DNA of 64,000 nucleotides from JAEUOS01 sp031423955 (GTDB taxonomy: Bacteria; Pseudomonadota; Gammaproteobacteria; Burkholderiales; JAEUOS01), in contig JANPGJ010000342.1 of assembly GCA_031423955.1 (NCBI GenBank), forward strand, positions 1-64,000, written 5' to 3'. The notes beneath the pieces are model-generated. The model was not told the origin of the DNA and made no database searches. It saw only the letters and a list, made by a program, of their open reading frames with translations. Below are positions 33,083 to 41,963 of the stretch, one piece after another; position 1 is the first letter of the stretch; each line of letters begins with the position of its first letter. A program made the position numbers and the translations under genes.

Positions 33083-33376
33083 TCAGGCGACGGCCTCGAT
33101 CAGCCGGATGTCGCGCACCGCCCCGTCGCCGAGGGCACGCAACGCCTCCTGGTAGGCCGGACTGTCGTGAGCCGCGGTCGCCGCTGCCAGGCTGTCGAAC
33201 TCGACCACCACCACGCGTTGCATGATGCCGGCTTCATAGGTCGTCGACGGCATGCCGCGCACAATGAAGCGCCCGCCCGCGCCCTGGATCGCGGGCCCGG
33301 CCAACTTACCGTATGCAGCCATCTGGTCCGGCTTGTCGATCGAGCGGTAGGTAGCGACCCAATAGGCTTTCGGCAT
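33083..33376 (-). CDS. DUF1330 domain protein
   Basis: 97 residues, a ferredoxin-like dimeric alpha+beta fold: MPKAYWVATYRSIDKPDQMAA at the start and VVVVEFDSLAAATAAHDSPA later, both typical of DUF1330. Function is unknown; related folds include monooxygenases and stress proteins. It is convergent with the flavoprotein at 31927. Confidence 0.9.
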   Translation of the reverse strand: MPKAYWVATYRSIDKPDQMAAYGKLAGPAIQGAGGRFIVRGMPSTTYEAGIMQRVVVVEFDSLAAATAAHDSPAYQEALRALGDGAVRDIRLIEAVA

Positions 33377-33448
33377 CTTCAGTCTCCTCGGTTGATGGAT
33401 GATCTTGCTTGAACTTGCGTGCCCGGCAACACCCTGCCGGCTCTGCCC

Positions 33449-34951
33449 TCAGCTCTTGCGCGCAACGCTGATGGCCTTGCGCAAGAACGCCTTCTTGCCG
33501 TCCGCATCCTCGATTTCATCGGCGGCCAGCAAATACAACTCCGCCTCGTCGCGCGCGCGGGCTGCGGCACGCTTTGCGATGACCCTCGCCATGGCGCCGA
33601 TGTGCGGCGCGAGCGCGGCTTCGACCTTGGCGATCAGCGCCGGATCGAAGCGCAGTGCGGCGCTGGCCGGTTGCGACAGCGACTGGCTTGCCGGCTGGCT
33701 GATTTGCCGGCTTGGCTGCTGACTGGCCGGTTGACTCGGTGGATGGCTTGGTTGCTGGCCGGGCGGGTGGCTGCGGGTCGGATTGCCGGTCGGAGCGGAG
33801 CGGTCGCTGCCGGCGAACTTGCGCACGAGGGCCAGGCGGGCGCCTTCGTCGTCGATGTCGCCGCTGACCAGTTCGGCCAGATGTGAAAGGGTCAGTGCTT
33901 TTTTCGATGCGGCGCGAATCATCGACCCGGCGATCGGGCCGATATGCGGCGCCAGCGCCGCTTCCATCGCCTTCAGGGTTTCGCGGTCGAATATCGTGCC
34001 GGACAGCGAGCTCAGCGGGCGCGAAGCGGGGTCAAGGCCGGGCTGCGCGCCGGGCAACATGGTCGGTGCTTCGGAGGCATGGATCGGGCTCACCCGCTTT
34101 AACGCATCGCGCAGCCGAGCCACTGTTTGCGGTCGCAGTTCCTCCGCCGGCGACAGGGTCCAGTCAATGGCTTCCAGCAACTCCGCGCTGTAACGGTTGC
34201 GGTCAGCTGCCTGGCGTGCCGGCGGCAGCGGGTCGTTGCGTGTGCGGGCCGCCGAGTCGACCGGCTTGCGCCCGCAGACCATCCAGTACAGCACTGCGCC
34301 GATCGAGTAGATGTCGCTCCACGGGCCCTGGTTGCCCTGCGCGTGGTACTGCTCGAGCGGCGCATATCCGGGCGTGACGATGGCGGTCAGGTCGCTGCTG
34401 CCGCCGCTGGCGCGGGCCGAGCCGAAATCGATCAATACCGGGCTGCCGTCGTCGCGAATGAAGATGTTCGCCGGCTTGATGTCGCGGTGCAGGTACCCGG
34501 CCGCGTGCACCACTTCCAGCCCGTCGAGCAGCGGCAGGATGATAGCCATGACCGCCGCCTGCGACAACGGCCGGCGACTGACCGACCAGTCGCTCAGGGG
34601 TTTGCCGGCGACGAACTCCATCACCATATAGGCGGTCTGGTTGGCCTCGAAAAACCGCATCACTCGCACGATGTTGGGGTGGCGGAACGAGGCCAGCGTG
34701 CGCGATTCGTCGAGAAAGCGCGCGCGACCCCAGTTGAAGGTGTCGTGGGCGGAATCCGACTTCACCTTGATCGAATGATCGTCATGGCGAACCGCGATGT
34801 CACCCGGCATGTATTCCTTGATTGCGACCTTGAGATCGAGATTGCCGTCAACCGCCAGATAGGTCAGGCCGAAGCCGCCGATGCCGAGCGTCGACTCGAT
34901 GCGGTATTCGTTGAGCGCGAAACCGACGGGCAGGGAGACTTCGGTACTCAT
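33449..34951 (-). CDS. Hanks-type Ser/Thr protein kinase with duplicated C-terminal domain
   Basis: 500 residues. Kinase domain 1-290: glycine loop GIGGFG (23-28), catalytic Lys45 (VAIKE), HRD-type loop HRDIKPAN with Asp157, DFG-type metal site Asp175 (LIDFGSAR), and TPGYAPLEQY in place of the usual APE loop. A Pro/Ser/Gln-rich linker (about 395-432, repeating SQPAS) separates two copies of a ~55-residue repeat (326-379 and 440-495) both containing EAALAPHIG. The kinase has no membrane helix. It follows the HAMP-haem gene by 30 bp in the same direction, suggesting a paired sensor. All catalytic residues are present. Confidence 0.93.
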   Translation of the reverse strand: MSTEVSLPVGFALNEYRIESTLGIGGFGLTYLAVDGNLDLKVAIKEYMPGDIAVRHDDHSIKVKSDSAHDTFNWGRARFLDESRTLASFRHPNIVRVMRFFEANQTAYMVMEFVAGKPLSDWSVSRRPLSQAAVMAIILPLLDGLEVVHAAGYLHRDIKPANIFIRDDGSPVLIDFGSARASGGSSDLTAIVTPGYAPLEQYHAQGNQGPWSDIYSIGAVLYWMVCGRKPVDSAARTRNDPLPPARQAADRNRYSAELLEAIDWTLSPAEELRPQTVARLRDALKRVSPIHASEAPTMLPGAQPGLDPASRPLSSLSGTIFDRETLKAMEAALAPHIGPIAGSMIRAASKKALTLSHLAELVSGDIDDEGARLALVRKFAGSDRSAPTGNPTRSHPPGQQPSHPPSQPASQQPSRQISQPASQSLSQPASAALRFDPALIAKVEAALAPHIGAMARVIAKRAAARARDEAELYLLAADEIEDADGKKAFLRKAISVARKS

Positions 34952-34981
34952 GGGGTGTCGATCGTGGCCGGCGGTGCGCGC

Positions 34982-35854
34982 CTAGCTGGCGTCGATCAGC
35001 TTGATCGCTTTCTCCAGGCTGCGGCGCATGCGGTTGAACGATTTCGCCAGCAGCGCCACTTCGTCCTTGCCGGATTCCGGCAGGGGCTCGGAGTCCATTT
35101 GGCCCATGCTGATCTTGTCGGCCGCCGATGACATGCGGCGGATCGGCTGCACGATCATCACCGACAACATCACGTTGAGAATCACGAACAAAACGATGAA
35201 CACCCCGGTCAGGGACAGCATGAAGGTGTTGAAGGCGCGGTTGGCGTTGGAAATCGGCAGCGCCATCGGCACCGACACCACTTGGGCGCCGATGATTTCA
35301 TTCAACTTCCAGCCATAGCCGTTGCTCGGACCATAGGCCTTGACCATCGCGGGCGGCGCCATGTCGGGCGTGGTATGGCACAAGAGGCAGGCCGGATCCT
35401 TGATCTGCAGCGGTCGCGCCAGGTAGAGCGAGGGGCCGTTGGGCGTCATCCTGGTGCCGCTGGTCTCGCGCAGGGCATCGTTGTTGCGAAAGGCATTGAC
35501 GATGTCGGCTTCCCACTCGGTGGCGCGGTCGGTCGGATTGGTCGGGTTGAGCGTGGCTTCCTTGTAGAAGTAATCCGGGTATTTCTTGTGCAACAGGCCC
35601 ATGATCTGGGTCGCGCCGTAGGCTGGCACACTTTGCGGCAGGAACTCATCGGCCGCGACCCGCAGCGCCGGCCGGACCTTCTCGACGGTATAGCTGCGCA
35701 TCGCAAGCGCCGCTTCCATCATCACCCCTGCGCTGCGCACCACTTCCTCGCGGGCATTCTTGTGCAGCAGGTTGTACGAGATGCTCCCGGATACGGCCAA
35801 TCCGAGCACAAACACGAATGACAACACCAGGTTGAACTTGAGTCGCAGGCCCAT
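34982..35854 (-). CDS. DUF3365 (Tll0287-like) haem-motif sensor with HAMP domain
   Basis: 290 residues. N-terminal membrane helix (about 8-30), a periplasmic DUF3365 domain, a haem-binding motif CLLCH (156-160), a second membrane helix (about 208-236) and a HAMP domain ending at IMRRSL-type sequence near 280. There is no kinase or methyl-accepting domain, so signal output must pass to a partner. The start ATG at 35854 follows GAGGGG at good spacing; a longer ORF upstream has none. The gene lies just upstream of the Ser/Thr kinase, the natural output partner. A redox or gas signal is plausible. Confidence 0.88.
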   Translation of the reverse strand: MGLRLKFNLVLSFVFVLGLAVSGSISYNLLHKNAREEVVRSAGVMMEAALAMRSYTVEKVRPALRVAADEFLPQSVPAYGATQIMGLLHKKYPDYFYKEATLNPTNPTDRATEWEADIVNAFRNNDALRETSGTRMTPNGPSLYLARPLQIKDPACLLCHTTPDMAPPAMVKAYGPSNGYGWKLNEIIGAQVVSVPMALPISNANRAFNTFMLSLTGVFIVLFVILNVMLSVMIVQPIRRMSSAADKISMGQMDSEPLPESGKDEVALLAKSFNRMRRSLEKAIKLIDAS

Positions 35855-35935
35855 CTGTTTCCCCTCGCCAAATTGCCGGTTCAACCGCACACTGTCGCAT
35901 GGTCCGAACCGGTTTGCGTCACCCTGCCGACCGCG

Positions 35936-36739
35936 TCATGCGCCTGTTGCCGGCCAATCGTAATCGATGGTCAGCGGCGCATGGTCGCTGAAGCGCTGAT
36001 CCTTGTATATCGTCGCGGTTTTCGCACGCGCGGCGATTCCCGGCGTTGCGATCTGGTAATCAAGGCGCCAACCGACGTTTTTTTCGTATGCGGCACCGCG
36101 ATTGCTCCACCAAGTATAGGCCTCGCCGGTGGTTTCCGGATGCAGCTTCCGATAGACGTCGACGAAGCCGACCTGTTCGAAGACCCGGCCCAGCCAGGCG
36201 CGCTCTTCCGGCAGAAAGCCCGAGTTCTTCTGGTTGCTTTTCCAGTTCTTCAGGTCGATCTCGCGGTGCGCGATGTTGAAATCGCCGCAGATCACGACTT
36301 CGCGCCGGGCTTTTTTCAATTTCTTCAGGTGCGGCAGGAATTCCTCGAGAAAACGGAACTTCGCCTGCTGCCGCTCTTCGCCGGACGACCCCGATGGCTG
36401 GTATAGCGACACCACCGAGTAGCCGTCGAAGTCGCCGCGCACATAGCGACCCTCGGCGTCGAATTCCTGTGACCCGAAGCCGGTTTGCACACGCTTGGGC
36501 ACCAGTCGGCTGTACAGGCCGACCCCGCTGTAGCCTTTTTTCTGGGCGTAATGGAAGTGACCGTTGAGGTAGCTTTGCGGCGCCCCCGGCATCAGGAAAT
36601 CGGCCGTCATGTCGGCTTCCTGGGCCTTGATTTCCTGCACGCACAAGGCATCGGCCTTTTGCTTGCGCAGCCAGTCGAAACAGCCCTTTTTCGCTGCCGA
36701 ACGAATGCCATTGAGGTTGAGTGAGATAATCCGCAACAT
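35936..36739 (-). CDS. xthA: exodeoxyribonuclease III
   Basis: 267 residues, full length for ExoIII. It starts with MLRIISLNLNGIRSA and carries the catalytic motifs LCVQEIKAQE (Glu), GDFNIAHREID (Asp/Asn), RLDYQIATPG, and SDHAPLTIDYDW (Asp-His pair). The enzyme degrades duplex DNA 3' to 5' and cuts apurinic sites in base-excision repair. The ATG at 36739 is 3-4 bp from the divergent pyrE start region, so the promoters overlap. Confidence 0.96.
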   Translation of the reverse strand: MLRIISLNLNGIRSAAKKGCFDWLRKQKADALCVQEIKAQEADMTADFLMPGAPQSYLNGHFHYAQKKGYSGVGLYSRLVPKRVQTGFGSQEFDAEGRYVRGDFDGYSVVSLYQPSGSSGEERQQAKFRFLEEFLPHLKKLKKARREVVICGDFNIAHREIDLKNWKSNQKNSGFLPEERAWLGRVFEQVGFVDVYRKLHPETTGEAYTWWSNRGAAYEKNVGWRLDYQIATPGIAARAKTATIYKDQRFSDHAPLTIDYDWPATGA

Positions 36740-36760
36740 TCGTTGACTGTGCCTAAAGAT

Positions 36761-37414
36761 ATGGCTGACTTGCGTCAGGCGTTCATTCGCTTCTGCATCG
36801 AGTCGAAGGTGCTGACCTTCGGCGAGTTCATGACCAAGGCAGGTCGCCTGTCGCCGTATTTCTTCAACGCCGGCTCGTTTGACCATGGTGCGGCGCTTGG
36901 CCGCCTCGCCGAATTCTATGCCAAGACAATTGTCAGCGCCGGCCCGGCGTTCGACATGCTGTTCGGCCCGGCCTACAAAGGCATTCCGCTGGCCGCCGCG
37001 ACCGCGGTTGAACTGGCGCGCGTCGGCCGCGACGTGCCGTTCGCCTACAACCGCAAGGAAGCCAAGGACCACGGCGAAGGCGGCGTGATCGTCGGCCGCC
37101 CCTTGGGTGGCCGCGTGCTGATCATCGACGACGTGATTTCCGCCGGCACCTCGGTGCGCGAATCGGTGCAATTGATTCGCGCCGCCAATGCGACGGTCGC
37201 CGGCGTGGTGATCGCGCTCGACCGGATGGAACGCGGCAGCGGCGAACTGTCGGCGGTCGAGGAGGTCAACCGCCTGTACGGGGTGCCCGTTACATGTATT
37301 GCCAGCCTCACCGACGTGCTGGGTTATCTGGATGACTCGGCCGACCCGGCATTGCTACAATCACGCGACGCGGTGGCCGCTTACCGGCGGGCTTACGGAA
37401 CGAACGGGGGTTGA
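36761..37414 (+). CDS. pyrE: orotate phosphoribosyltransferase
   Basis: 217 residues, normal for PyrE, which converts orotate and PRPP to OMP in pyrimidine synthesis. N-terminal IRFCIESKVLTFGEFMTKAGRLSPYFFNAGSF is conserved and the PRPP-binding motif is VLIIDDVISAGTS. The ATG at 36761 (MADLRQAF) fits the family better than a TTG 18 nt upstream. It overlaps the promoter region of xthA and is followed by the DUF4124 gene. Confidence 0.96.
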   Translation: MADLRQAFIRFCIESKVLTFGEFMTKAGRLSPYFFNAGSFDHGAALGRLAEFYAKTIVSAGPAFDMLFGPAYKGIPLAAATAVELARVGRDVPFAYNRKEAKDHGEGGVIVGRPLGGRVLIIDDVISAGTSVRESVQLIRAANATVAGVVIALDRMERGSGELSAVEEVNRLYGVPVTCIASLTDVLGYLDDSADPALLQSRDAVAAYRRAYGTNGG

Positions 37415-37415
37415 G

Positions 37416-38060
37416 TTGATCAAGCGGGCGCTGTTCTGCGTGCTTGTCCTGGCCGGACTGACTGCGGCCGGCGCGACGCTGCACGCGCAGACCCGTATCT
37501 ATACCTGCAAAGATGCCAACGGCAAGACCATCACCTCCGACCGGCCCTTGCCCGAGTGCCAGGGCCGCGAGGGCCGGGTGCTTTCCGGGCAGGGCGCCAC
37601 GGTCAAGAAAATCGAGGCCCCGCTGACGCCGGAACAGCAGGCCGCGCGCGACATCGAAGACCAGAAAAAGCGCCAGGAAGACGAACTTCGGCGCGAACAG
37701 GCGCGGCGCGACAAGGCCTTGCTCAACACCTATGCCGGGGTCGACGACATTGAAAGCAAGCGTCAGCGCGCCTTGGCCCAGGTCGAGCGCGAAGCCCGTG
37801 AGTCCGAGCGGCGAATTTCGCTTCTCGAACGCCAAGCGTCGGAAAATCGCGCCGAGGCCGAGTTCTACAAGAAGAAGCAGATGCCGGCCGACTTGAAGCG
37901 CAAGCTTGACGAGAACGAAGCTGCCTTGAAGGCCGAAAAACACTTGCTGGCCTCGAAGAAGAGCGAGGTCGCACAAGTCAACGTCAAGTTCGACGAAGAC
38001 AAGCGGCGCTATGTCGAACTGACCAATTCGCTGTCGCCCGACAGGTCGGTCAAACGGTAG
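37416..38060 (+). CDS. DUF4124 envelope protein with coiled coil
   Basis: 214 residues starting with TTG behind a GGGGG ribosome-binding site. A signal peptide (IKRALFCVLVLAGLTAAGA) precedes the DUF4124 motif IYTCKDANGKTITSDRPLPEC, a small secreted domain common in betaproteobacteria. The rest is a highly charged coiled coil rich in Arg, Glu and Lys (about 80-200). Function unknown. It starts 1 bp after pyrE ends. Confidence 0.88.
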   Translation: MIKRALFCVLVLAGLTAAGATLHAQTRIYTCKDANGKTITSDRPLPECQGREGRVLSGQGATVKKIEAPLTPEQQAARDIEDQKKRQEDELRREQARRDKALLNTYAGVDDIESKRQRALAQVEREARESERRISLLERQASENRAEAEFYKKKQMPADLKRKLDENEAALKAEKHLLASKKSEVAQVNVKFDEDKRRYVELTNSLSPDRSVKR

Positions 38061-38175
38061 AGGCAAGTGACAAGGCGCGTGGCGACGTGCCTGCGCGTCG
38101 CGGCGGAAACATCATCGATAGCAGCCGCAGAGGCCTGTAGTTCAGCGCGCACTTGAATTTGGCAGAAAAGCAGCT

Positions 38176-39630
38176 TCAGGCCAGCAATTTGCGCTTGAGA
38201 ACCTCGTTGACCTGTGCCGGATTGGCCTTGCCCTTGCTCGCTTTCATGGCCTGCCCGACCAGCGCATTGAACGCCTTTTCCCGACCGGAGCGAAATTCCT
38301 CGACCGACTTCGGATTGGCGGCCAATACCTCATCGATGATTTTTTCGATCGCGCCGGCGTCGCTGATCTGCTTCAAGCCTTTGGCCTCGATCACCGCATC
38401 GGCACTGCTGACGGTGCCTTCCCTGCCGTCCTGCCACAAGGATGCGAACACTTCCTTGGCCATCTTGCCGGACAGGGTGCCGTCGGCGATGCGCTTGAGG
38501 AGGCCGCCTAACTGCTCCGGTGCGAGAGGTGATTGGGCAGCGTCGAGGCCGGCGTCGTTGAGGTGCCCAAGCAGGTCGCCGGTGACCCAGTTGGCGACCA
38601 GTTTGGGGTCGCCGCCGGATGTCCTGATCGCGCTCTCGAAGTAGACCGCGAGCGAGCGGGTCGAGGTCAGGGTGGCGGCATCGTAGGCGGTCAGCCCGTA
38701 GGCCGACTCGAATCGCGTGCGCATCGCCTGCGGCAATTCAGGCATCAGCGACTTGATGCGCGCCACGGTGGCGGCGGTGATCTCCAGCGGCAGCAAATCC
38801 GGGTCCGGGAAGTAGCGATAGTCCATCGCGTCTTCCTTGCTGCGCATCGAACGCGTCTCGTCGCGGTCGGGGTCGTAGAGGCGGGTTTCCTGCACCACCC
38901 GGCCACCGTCTTCGATCAGTTCGATCTGCCGTGCGATCTCGTGCTCGATTGCCTTTTCCATGAAGCGGAACGAATTGAGGTTCTTGATCTCGCAGCGGGT
39001 GCCGAATTCCTGCCGGCCTTTCGGGCGCACCGATACATTGGCGTCGCAACGGAACGAGCCTTCCTGCATGTTGCCATCGCAGATGCCAAGCCAGGTCACC
39101 AGGCCGTGCAGGGCCTTGGCATAGGCAACCGCTTCGGCGCTTGAGCGCAGTTCGGGTTCGGTGACAATTTCCAGAAGGGGGGTGCCGGCACGATTCAAGT
39201 CTATGCCCGACATGCCCTGGTAGTCCTCATGCAGCGATTTGCCGGCGTCTTCCTCAAGATGGGCGCGCGTCAGGTGCACCGTTTTTTCCACCCCGTCCAC
39301 CATGATCGACAGCGCACCGCCCTGGACCACCGGAATTTCGTACTGGCTGATCTGGTAACCCTTGGGCAGGTCGGGGTAGAAGTAATTCTTGCGCGCGAAG
39401 ATCGAGCGGTCGGCGATGGTGGCGCCGACCGCCAGGCCGAACTTCACCGCGCATTCGACCACGCCGGCGTTGAGCACCGGCAACACGCCCGGCAGCGCCA
39501 GGTCGATGGCGCTGGCCTGCACGTTGGGTGCCGCCCCGAATTGTGTCGGGCTGCCGGAAAAAATTTTCGATCGGGTCGCCAATTGGGCATGTGTTTCAAG
39601 CCCGATGACGACTTCCCACTCGCTTCGCAT
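38176..39630 (-). CDS. gatB: aspartyl/glutamyl-tRNA amidotransferase subunit B
   Basis: 484 residues, full length. GatB converts misacylated Glu-tRNA(Gln) and Asp-tRNA(Asn) to the amidated form with GatA and GatC. N-terminal VIGLETHAQL, the kinase-like signature DLPKGYQISQYEIPVV and the C-terminal YqeY-like helical domain (VNEVLKRKLLA) are present. It is third in a gatC-gatA-small ORF-gatB group on the minus strand. Confidence 0.97.
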   Translation of the reverse strand: MRSEWEVVIGLETHAQLATRSKIFSGSPTQFGAAPNVQASAIDLALPGVLPVLNAGVVECAVKFGLAVGATIADRSIFARKNYFYPDLPKGYQISQYEIPVVQGGALSIMVDGVEKTVHLTRAHLEEDAGKSLHEDYQGMSGIDLNRAGTPLLEIVTEPELRSSAEAVAYAKALHGLVTWLGICDGNMQEGSFRCDANVSVRPKGRQEFGTRCEIKNLNSFRFMEKAIEHEIARQIELIEDGGRVVQETRLYDPDRDETRSMRSKEDAMDYRYFPDPDLLPLEITAATVARIKSLMPELPQAMRTRFESAYGLTAYDAATLTSTRSLAVYFESAIRTSGGDPKLVANWVTGDLLGHLNDAGLDAAQSPLAPEQLGGLLKRIADGTLSGKMAKEVFASLWQDGREGTVSSADAVIEAKGLKQISDAGAIEKIIDEVLAANPKSVEEFRSGREKAFNALVGQAMKASKGKANPAQVNEVLKRKLLA

Positions 39631-39633
39631 GGT

Positions 39634-39846
39634 CTAGTCTTCCTCGCCTTTCAGATATGCGGGCATCAGGTCCGGACGCAAGAGGTAGATCTGGTGCCGT
39701 ATCAACATCAGTTCGGCCATTGCGGTGCCGATCCGCGCGACCTGTTCGGACTGCATGCCGCTGCCTTCACGCATGTCGGCTGCGGCCTCGTCGAGCAGCT
39801 TCGAGGCTTCGGTCAGCTTGGCGTGGATATTGTCGAGTTTGGCCAT
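39634..39846 (-). CDS. small helical protein inside the gat operon
   Basis: 70 residues, MAKLDNIHAKLTEASKLLDE through LLRPDLMPAYLKGEED, almost entirely helical and charged with no signal or membrane segment. It lies between gatA and gatB with a 3-bp gap to gatB and 88 bp to gatA, and is co-directional, so it should be co-translated. Met1 could also be 12 nt upstream at 39858. I do not recognise the family; a small subunit or assembly factor of the amidotransferase is a position-based guess. Confidence 0.65.
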   Translation of the reverse strand: MAKLDNIHAKLTEASKLLDEAAADMREGSGMQSEQVARIGTAMAELMLIRHQIYLLRPDLMPAYLKGEED

Positions 39847-39934
39847 GCTTATGGTCACGCGCCGGCAAGCCGGGCAGGATTGCAGGTTGTAGATGGCTGG
39901 CGGCCGGAGCAGTGACAGCCTGTGTCCGGCTGTC

Positions 39935-41389
39935 TCACTCGATGCCCCGCGGCATGCGTTTGTGCCAGTCGGTGGCCTGCTGATAGCGGTGCGCGACGCC
40001 CAGCAGTTTCGATTCCTCGAAGTAGTTGGCGGTCAGCTGCAAGCCCACCGGCAGGTTGCGCGCGCCAAACCCGCAGGGCACGCTCATTCCCGGCAGCCCT
40101 GCCAGGCTGCCGGGAATGGTGTAGAGGTCGGAGAGGTACATCTCGACCGGGTCCGCCGCTTTTTCGCCGAAACCGAAGGCGACACTGGTGGTGACCGGCC
40201 CGGCAATGATGTCGCACTCGCGAAACGCCTGTTGAAACTCGTCGGCGATGATGCGCCGCACGCGCTGCGCTTTCAGATAGTAGGCATCGTAATAACCGTG
40301 CGACAGCACGTAGGCGCCGATCAGGATGCGCCGCTTCGGTTCCGGCCCGAAGCCTTCGGCGCGCGACTTCTTGATCATGTCGGCCAGGTCGGTGTAATTG
40401 GCGGCGCGATGGCCGTAGCGCACACCGTCGAATCGCGACAGGTTGCTCGAACACTCGGCCGGCGCGATCACGTAATACACCGGGATGCCCAGTTCGGCAT
40501 TGGGCAGCGAAATCTCGGTCAGGATCGCGCCCATTTTTTCGTACTCGGCGAGCGCTGCGCGCACCGCCGCCTCGACATCGGGCTTCAAGCCCCTGCCGAA
40601 AAACTCTTTCGGCAGGCCGATGCGCAGGCCCTTGATCGGCACACCGAGATCGCGCGTGTAGTCTTCCGGCGCGCGCTCGACGCTGGTCGAGTCGCGGGCG
40701 TCGAAGCCCAGCATGGCGTTGAAAATCATCGCCGCATCTTCGGCGGATTGCGTCATGATGCCGGCCTGATCGAGGCTGGAGGCGAACGCGATCATGCCCC
40801 AGCGCGAGGCGCGCCCGTAGGTCGGCTTGATGCCGGTAATCCCGGAAAACGCCGCCGGTTCGCGGATCGAACCGCCGGTGTCGGTGGCGGTGGCGGCCGG
40901 CGCGATCCGTGCGGCAACCGCGGTGGCCGAGCCGCCGGAACTGCCGCCCGGTACCGCGTTGGCGTCCCACGGGTTTCTGACAATGCCGTAGGCGCTGTTT
41001 TCGTTCGACGAGCCCATCGCGAATTCGTCGCAGTTGAGCTTGCCCAGGGTCACCATGCCGGCCGCGGCCATGTTCGACACCACGGTGGCGTCAAACGGGC
41101 TCATGTAGCCCTTGAGCATTTTCGAGGCAGCGGTCGAGGCGAAGTCGCGGGTGACGAAAATGTCCTTGTGCGCCACCGGAACGCCGGTCAGGGCGCCGCC
41201 GTTGCCGGCGCTGCGCGCGGCGTCCGCCGCCCGCGCCTGCGCCAGCGTGACCTCGGGGCGCACATCCAGAAAGGCGTTCAAGTTACGGAATTTCTCGATG
41301 CGGTCGAGATACATGCGCGCCAGCTCGACCGCCGACACCTGCTTGGCCTCCAGCAGTTGCGACAACTCGGCAACGGTTTTATCGAACAT
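39935..41389 (-). CDS. gatA: aspartyl/glutamyl-tRNA amidotransferase subunit A
   Basis: 484 residues. Amidase-signature enzyme: the Ser-cisSer-Lys triad is carried by AHKDIF (Lys) and PGGSSGGSATAVAARI (Ser residues), with DTGGSIREPA between. It hydrolyses glutamine to supply ammonia for GatB. It is 4 bp after gatC, so tightly coupled. Confidence 0.97.
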   Translation of the reverse strand: MFDKTVAELSQLLEAKQVSAVELARMYLDRIEKFRNLNAFLDVRPEVTLAQARAADAARSAGNGGALTGVPVAHKDIFVTRDFASTAASKMLKGYMSPFDATVVSNMAAAGMVTLGKLNCDEFAMGSSNENSAYGIVRNPWDANAVPGGSSGGSATAVAARIAPAATATDTGGSIREPAAFSGITGIKPTYGRASRWGMIAFASSLDQAGIMTQSAEDAAMIFNAMLGFDARDSTSVERAPEDYTRDLGVPIKGLRIGLPKEFFGRGLKPDVEAAVRAALAEYEKMGAILTEISLPNAELGIPVYYVIAPAECSSNLSRFDGVRYGHRAANYTDLADMIKKSRAEGFGPEPKRRILIGAYVLSHGYYDAYYLKAQRVRRIIADEFQQAFRECDIIAGPVTTSVAFGFGEKAADPVEMYLSDLYTIPGSLAGLPGMSVPCGFGARNLPVGLQLTANYFEESKLLGVAHRYQQATDWHKRMPRGIE

Positions 41390-41393
41390 CGGT

Positions 41394-41681
41394 CTACTCG
41401 ATCACTCTGGGCACCAGAAACAGCCCGTCCTGGGCATCCGGCGCGTTTTTCATGTTCGCCGCGCGCGCATCAACCTCGGTCACGCGGTCTTCGCGCAGGC
41501 GTTGTACGCCGCCAAGCGGGTGCGACATCGGCTCGATGCCGGTGGTATCGACCTTCGACATGCGTTCGATCATGCCGAAAATGTCGTTGAGTTGCGCCAG
41601 CGTGGCATCGGCTTCGGCCGCGGATATCTCGATCCGCGCCAGATGCGCGATCCGCGTGACATCGTCAAGGTTGAGTGCCAT
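41394..41681 (-). CDS. gatC: aspartyl/glutamyl-tRNA amidotransferase subunit C
   Basis: 95 residues, MALNLDDVTRIAHLARIEIS and IEPMSHPLGGVQRLREDRV, the helical clamp that holds GatA to GatB. The start at 41681 removes a long spurious N-terminal extension. It leads the gat operon and is divergent from mreB across 282 bp that must hold both promoters. Confidence 0.96.
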   Translation of the reverse strand: MALNLDDVTRIAHLARIEISAAEADATLAQLNDIFGMIERMSKVDTTGIEPMSHPLGGVQRLREDRVTEVDARAANMKNAPDAQDGLFLVPRVIE

Positions 41682-41963
41682 GGAAGGTGGGAGCTGGCGA
41701 AAGAAGGAATGAGGACGGGAGCGAGGTGTGGTGAAAGACGCTAAGGCCGCAGAAAACGGCGACGAGGCAGCCGGCGACGGGTCAAACCAGTACGGGGTTG
41801 GGAAAACCGCTTGCCAAGGCTGTCGCGACACGTCGAAACCATGTCCGATAGAGGGCGGAACCGATAGATTATAAGGTAGAATTTGGGGTTATCTTGTGTG
41901 GTTACGGGCACGGCTTCGCACCTTTTCGGGTGCGGCTTGCGATCCGGGTTCTGAAAGCTATTC

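Noticed and set aside
35936..37171. 411-residue protein containing ExoIII
   Set aside because: The first 144 codons run antisense through pyrE; the ATG at 36739 gives normal-length XthA.
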